NCBI RefSeq assembly: GCF_001294645.1
Contig: NZ_CP011868.1
Coordinates: forward strand, 1,364,001-1,428,000
From: Pseudonocardia sp. HH130629-09
GTDB lineage: Bacteria; Actinomycetota; Actinomycetes; Mycobacteriales; Pseudonocardiaceae
Length of the DNA stretch: 64,000 nucleotides
Direction: 5' to 3'
The stretch's first letter is position 1, and each line of letters begins with the position of its first letter. The translations under genes and the position numbers were made by a program. The notes beneath the pieces are model-generated. The model was not told the DNA's origin. It worked only from the letters and a program-made list of their open reading frames with translations, and did not search any database. This document shows, one piece after another, positions 61,967 through 64,000 of the stretch.

Positions 61967-63249
61967 GGGCGCTGCGACGCAGCCCGGCACTGTGGCTCAC
62001 CGCCTACGGGCTGACCCTGCTCGGTGGCGGGATCATGGCGGCGGTCCTGCCGCTGCTGGTCCTGCAGCGCACCGGGGACGTGCTGGCCGCGGGCGTGCTG
62101 GCGACGGTGACGACGACGGCGTCCGCGCTGACCGGGCTGGTGTCGGGCCTGGTGGTCGACCGGGTCGACCGGGTCGACCGCAGGCTGGTCACCGTCGTCG
62201 CCGGGGTGCTCGGGGCCGCGGTGGTCGCGGCACTGCCGGTCGTCGACGCGCTGTGGGGGCTGGGCATGACCGCCTTCCTGGTGCTCGGTGTGCTGGTCGC
62301 GGTCGTGCGGGTGCCCGCGATGACCGCGCAGGAGGTCCTGCTCCCGGCACTGGTCCGGCTCGACCCGCGACCGGGCCGTCTCGACCGGCTCGTCGCGCTG
62401 CGGGAGAACCTGGCCAACGTCCTGCTGCTGGCCGGTCCGGCGGTCGGCGGCCTGCTGGTCGCGTTCGCCGGCCCGGCGTCGACGGTGCTCGTGGTGACCG
62501 CGGCGACGAGCCTGCTCGCGGCGCTGACCGCGGCACTGCTCGACCCGCGGGCCGGTCGGGTCGAGGGGGTGCTGCGCACCGCTCCGGGGGGTGCGGTGCG
62601 CAGGGCCGTGCGGGATCTCGCGGAGTCGTGGGTGTTCCTGGCCGGGCAACGGCTGGTCCTCGGGGCGACGCTGGTGTCGGCGGTGCTGGTCGCAGTCATC
62701 GCGGCCTTGCAGACGACGCTGATGCCGGCGTATTTCACGGCTCTGGAGCTGCCCGCGCTCGCCGGGCTGACGCTCAGCGCACTCGCCGCGGGCGGGCTGG
62801 CCGGCTCCGTGCTGTACGCGGCGCTGGTGAACCGGGTGCGGCGCCGGACCTGGTTCGTGTTCGGGATGCTCGGCTTCGGCGTCGGGTTCGCGCTGGTCGG
62901 GAGCCTCGCCTCACCGTGGCTCGTGCTCGGTGCCGCCGCGCTCGTCGGGTTCACCAACGCCCCGGTCGGCGCGGTGCTCGGGGTACTGACGATCGAGGCC
63001 ACCCCGGACGCCCTGCGTGGCCGGGTCCTGGGCGCGCAGAACACCCTGCTGCTCGCCGCGCCGGCACTGACCGCGGCGCCGGTCGCGGCGCTGGCCTCGA
63101 CCTCCGGCCTCGGCGCGGCCGGGATCGCACTCGCCGCGGTCGCGGTCGGCACCGCGCTCGTCGCGCTGGCGGCGCCCGCGTTCCGTGACCTCGGCGAGCC
63201 GGGTGCGGCCGACGCCGCCGCCCCGCCGGTGCCGGCGGGTGCACGGTGA
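61963..63249 (+). CDS. MFS transporter, drug-exporter-like
   Basis: A 428-aa, 12-helix protein from GTG 61963 (GTGA overlap). ALWLTAYGLTLLGGGIMAAV starts it. SGLVVDRVDRVDRRLVTVVA is a motif-A-like loop with a short VDR tandem, and PALVRLDPRPGRLDRLVALR with FTNAPVGAVLGVLTIEATPD fit enterobactin/macrolide-type MFS exporters. Under the MerR operator it could be an inducible efflux pump. Confidence 0.85.
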   Translation: MRALRRSPALWLTAYGLTLLGGGIMAAVLPLLVLQRTGDVLAAGVLATVTTTASALTGLVSGLVVDRVDRVDRRLVTVVAGVLGAAVVAALPVVDALWGLGMTAFLVLGVLVAVVRVPAMTAQEVLLPALVRLDPRPGRLDRLVALRENLANVLLLAGPAVGGLLVAFAGPASTVLVVTAATSLLAALTAALLDPRAGRVEGVLRTAPGGAVRRAVRDLAESWVFLAGQRLVLGATLVSAVLVAVIAALQTTLMPAYFTALELPALAGLTLSALAAGGLAGSVLYAALVNRVRRRTWFVFGMLGFGVGFALVGSLASPWLVLGAAALVGFTNAPVGAVLGVLTIEATPDALRGRVLGAQNTLLLAAPALTAAPVAALASTSGLGAAGIALAAVAVGTALVALAAPAFRDLGEPGAADAAAPPVPAGAR

Positions 63250-63845
63250 GCCGGCGGCTGCGGCCGCTGCGCCGCCACGAGATCCTGCACCGCGCGCTGT
63301 ACGCGACCACCCGGCCCGGCGCCGACGGCCGCGACGCCGTCTGGACCGTCGAGGTCGACATGTCCCGCGACTGGGATGCCCGCCTCTACCGCGACGGCGA
63401 GCAGGTCGCGCGGGCGGAGATGCCGGCGTCGCTGCCGGTGCCGGGCGGCCGGATCGAGGTCGACGCCGGCCTCTACGGCGTCACCCGGATGCACCTGGTC
63501 ACCGACGACGGCGGGGAGCGCAGGCTGCCCCCGGTGCCCGGGACCCTGGAGTACCGCCGCGCGCGCCTCGCCCGCCGCTCACCCGCGGTGAGCCGCACGA
63601 TCGCGGCGGTCGCCGTCGCCGTGCTGCTGGTCAACCTCGTCCTGGCCGTCCCGGTGGCACTGGAGCTGCTCACCGGCATCGACGCCGTCGCCGCACGGTT
63701 CGGGACCTTCACCTCGCCGATCACCCTTCCCGGCTGGCTCAACACGGGCCTGCTGGTCGCCGGTGTCGTCGCCGCGGCCGAGCGCGCGCTCACCTGGCGC
63801 CGCCACCGCGTCGTCGACGCCGAGACGATCTGGACCGCACTGTGA
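63246..63845 (+). CDS. hypothetical membrane protein
   Basis: 199 aa from GTG 63246 (GTGA overlap). A soluble N-terminal beta-rich part (WTVEVDMSRDWDARLYRDGE and YGVTRMHLVTDDGGERRLPP) precedes two membrane helices (TIAAVAVAVLLVNLVLAVPV and a second near 165-185). Family not recognised. Its place between an exporter and a peptidase suggests a shared envelope function. Confidence 0.7.
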   Translation: MSRRLRPLRRHEILHRALYATTRPGADGRDAVWTVEVDMSRDWDARLYRDGEQVARAEMPASLPVPGGRIEVDAGLYGVTRMHLVTDDGGERRLPPVPGTLEYRRARLARRSPAVSRTIAAVAVAVLLVNLVLAVPVALELLTGIDAVAARFGTFTSPITLPGWLNTGLLVAGVVAAAERALTWRRHRVVDAETIWTAL

Positions 63846-64000
63846 CCACCACCCCGACCTCGGAGGACACCATGGCCCTGCCCGACCGGATCCCCGCCCG
63901 CGACCTGCTGCGGATGCCCGACCGCACCGCGGCCACGCTCTCCCCGGACGGCACCCGCATCGCCTTCCTGGCCCCGTGGAAGGGGCGCCTGAACGTGTGG
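63842..64000 (+). CDS. S9-type peptidase, 3' partial
   Basis: GTG 63842 overlaps the previous stop (GTGA). The 53 visible residues include PARDLLRMPDRTAATLSPDG and TRIAFLAPWKGRLNVW, the first beta-propeller repeat of prolyl-oligopeptidase-family (S9) enzymes. The catalytic domain lies beyond the right edge. Confidence 0.8.
   Translation, partial: MTTTPTSEDTMALPDRIPARDLLRMPDRTAATLSPDGTRIAFLAPWKGRLNVW

Overview
The window is high-GC actinobacterial DNA, most like Pseudonocardia or a close relative. That placement is inferred from the strong G/C third-position bias, the many GTG starts and 4-nt GTGA/ATGA gene overlaps, a CIRCE-controlled actinobacterial-type groEL, an MmpS-like protein, and the mix of IS families. 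The left two thirds is an IS-riddled accessory region. From about 53 kb rightwards it reads like ordinary chromosome.

Region 1 (1-24 kb) is a wrecked specialised-metabolism locus. An FkbH-like protein, a free-standing acyl carrier protein, a thiamine-diphosphate E1 alpha/beta pair, a lipoyl E2 and a second FkbH-like protein lie in one tightly overlapping operon. An alpha/beta hydrolase, an SDR reductase, an orphan GroEL, a TetR/MFS export pair and an EctA-like acetyltransferase follow. The cassette looks built to load a small (probably C2 or C3) unit onto the ACP. The E2 gene is split by an IS1380 element with a CTAA duplication. The SDR gene is split by an IS21 element (CGCCT duplication) and by an ISL2-group IS5 element. 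Removing these elements restores both reading frames exactly. The second FkbH-like gene is cut by an IS256 element. Three more ISL2-group copies form a tandem array with a 997-bp period.

Region 2 (24-35 kb) is a decayed integrative or defence island. It holds excisionase and serine-recombinase remnants, an SMC/RecF-like ATPase with a CPLC motif and a 58-aa partner, a DEAH helicase cut off by an IS end, a toxin-antitoxin-like pair, and a tRNA 3' half that looks like an attachment-site scar. A 649-bp inverted repeat encloses about 5 kb of it.

Region 3 (35-53 kb) alternates real genes with IS debris. The genes are a GT39-type membrane glycosyltransferase, a DedA-like protein, a cytochrome P450, a DUF3887-like/CPBP pair, a secreted TAP-type peptidase, a MerR regulator, a flippase and a DUF6506 protein. 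An IS701 and an IS481 element sit side by side in one CTAG target.

Region 4 (53-64 kb) carries an MmpS-like protein, inorganic pyrophosphatase, a broken phenolic acid decarboxylase with a divergent MarR, transporters, a DUF4177 protein, a second MerR regulator and a four-gene operon running off the right edge into an S9 peptidase. Four promoters (near 39.5, 44.8, 61.2 and 61.3 kb) share one MerR-type operator, TGCCG-N3-CGGCA in a 19-bp spacer, and so probably form a small regulon with the two paralogous MerR proteins.
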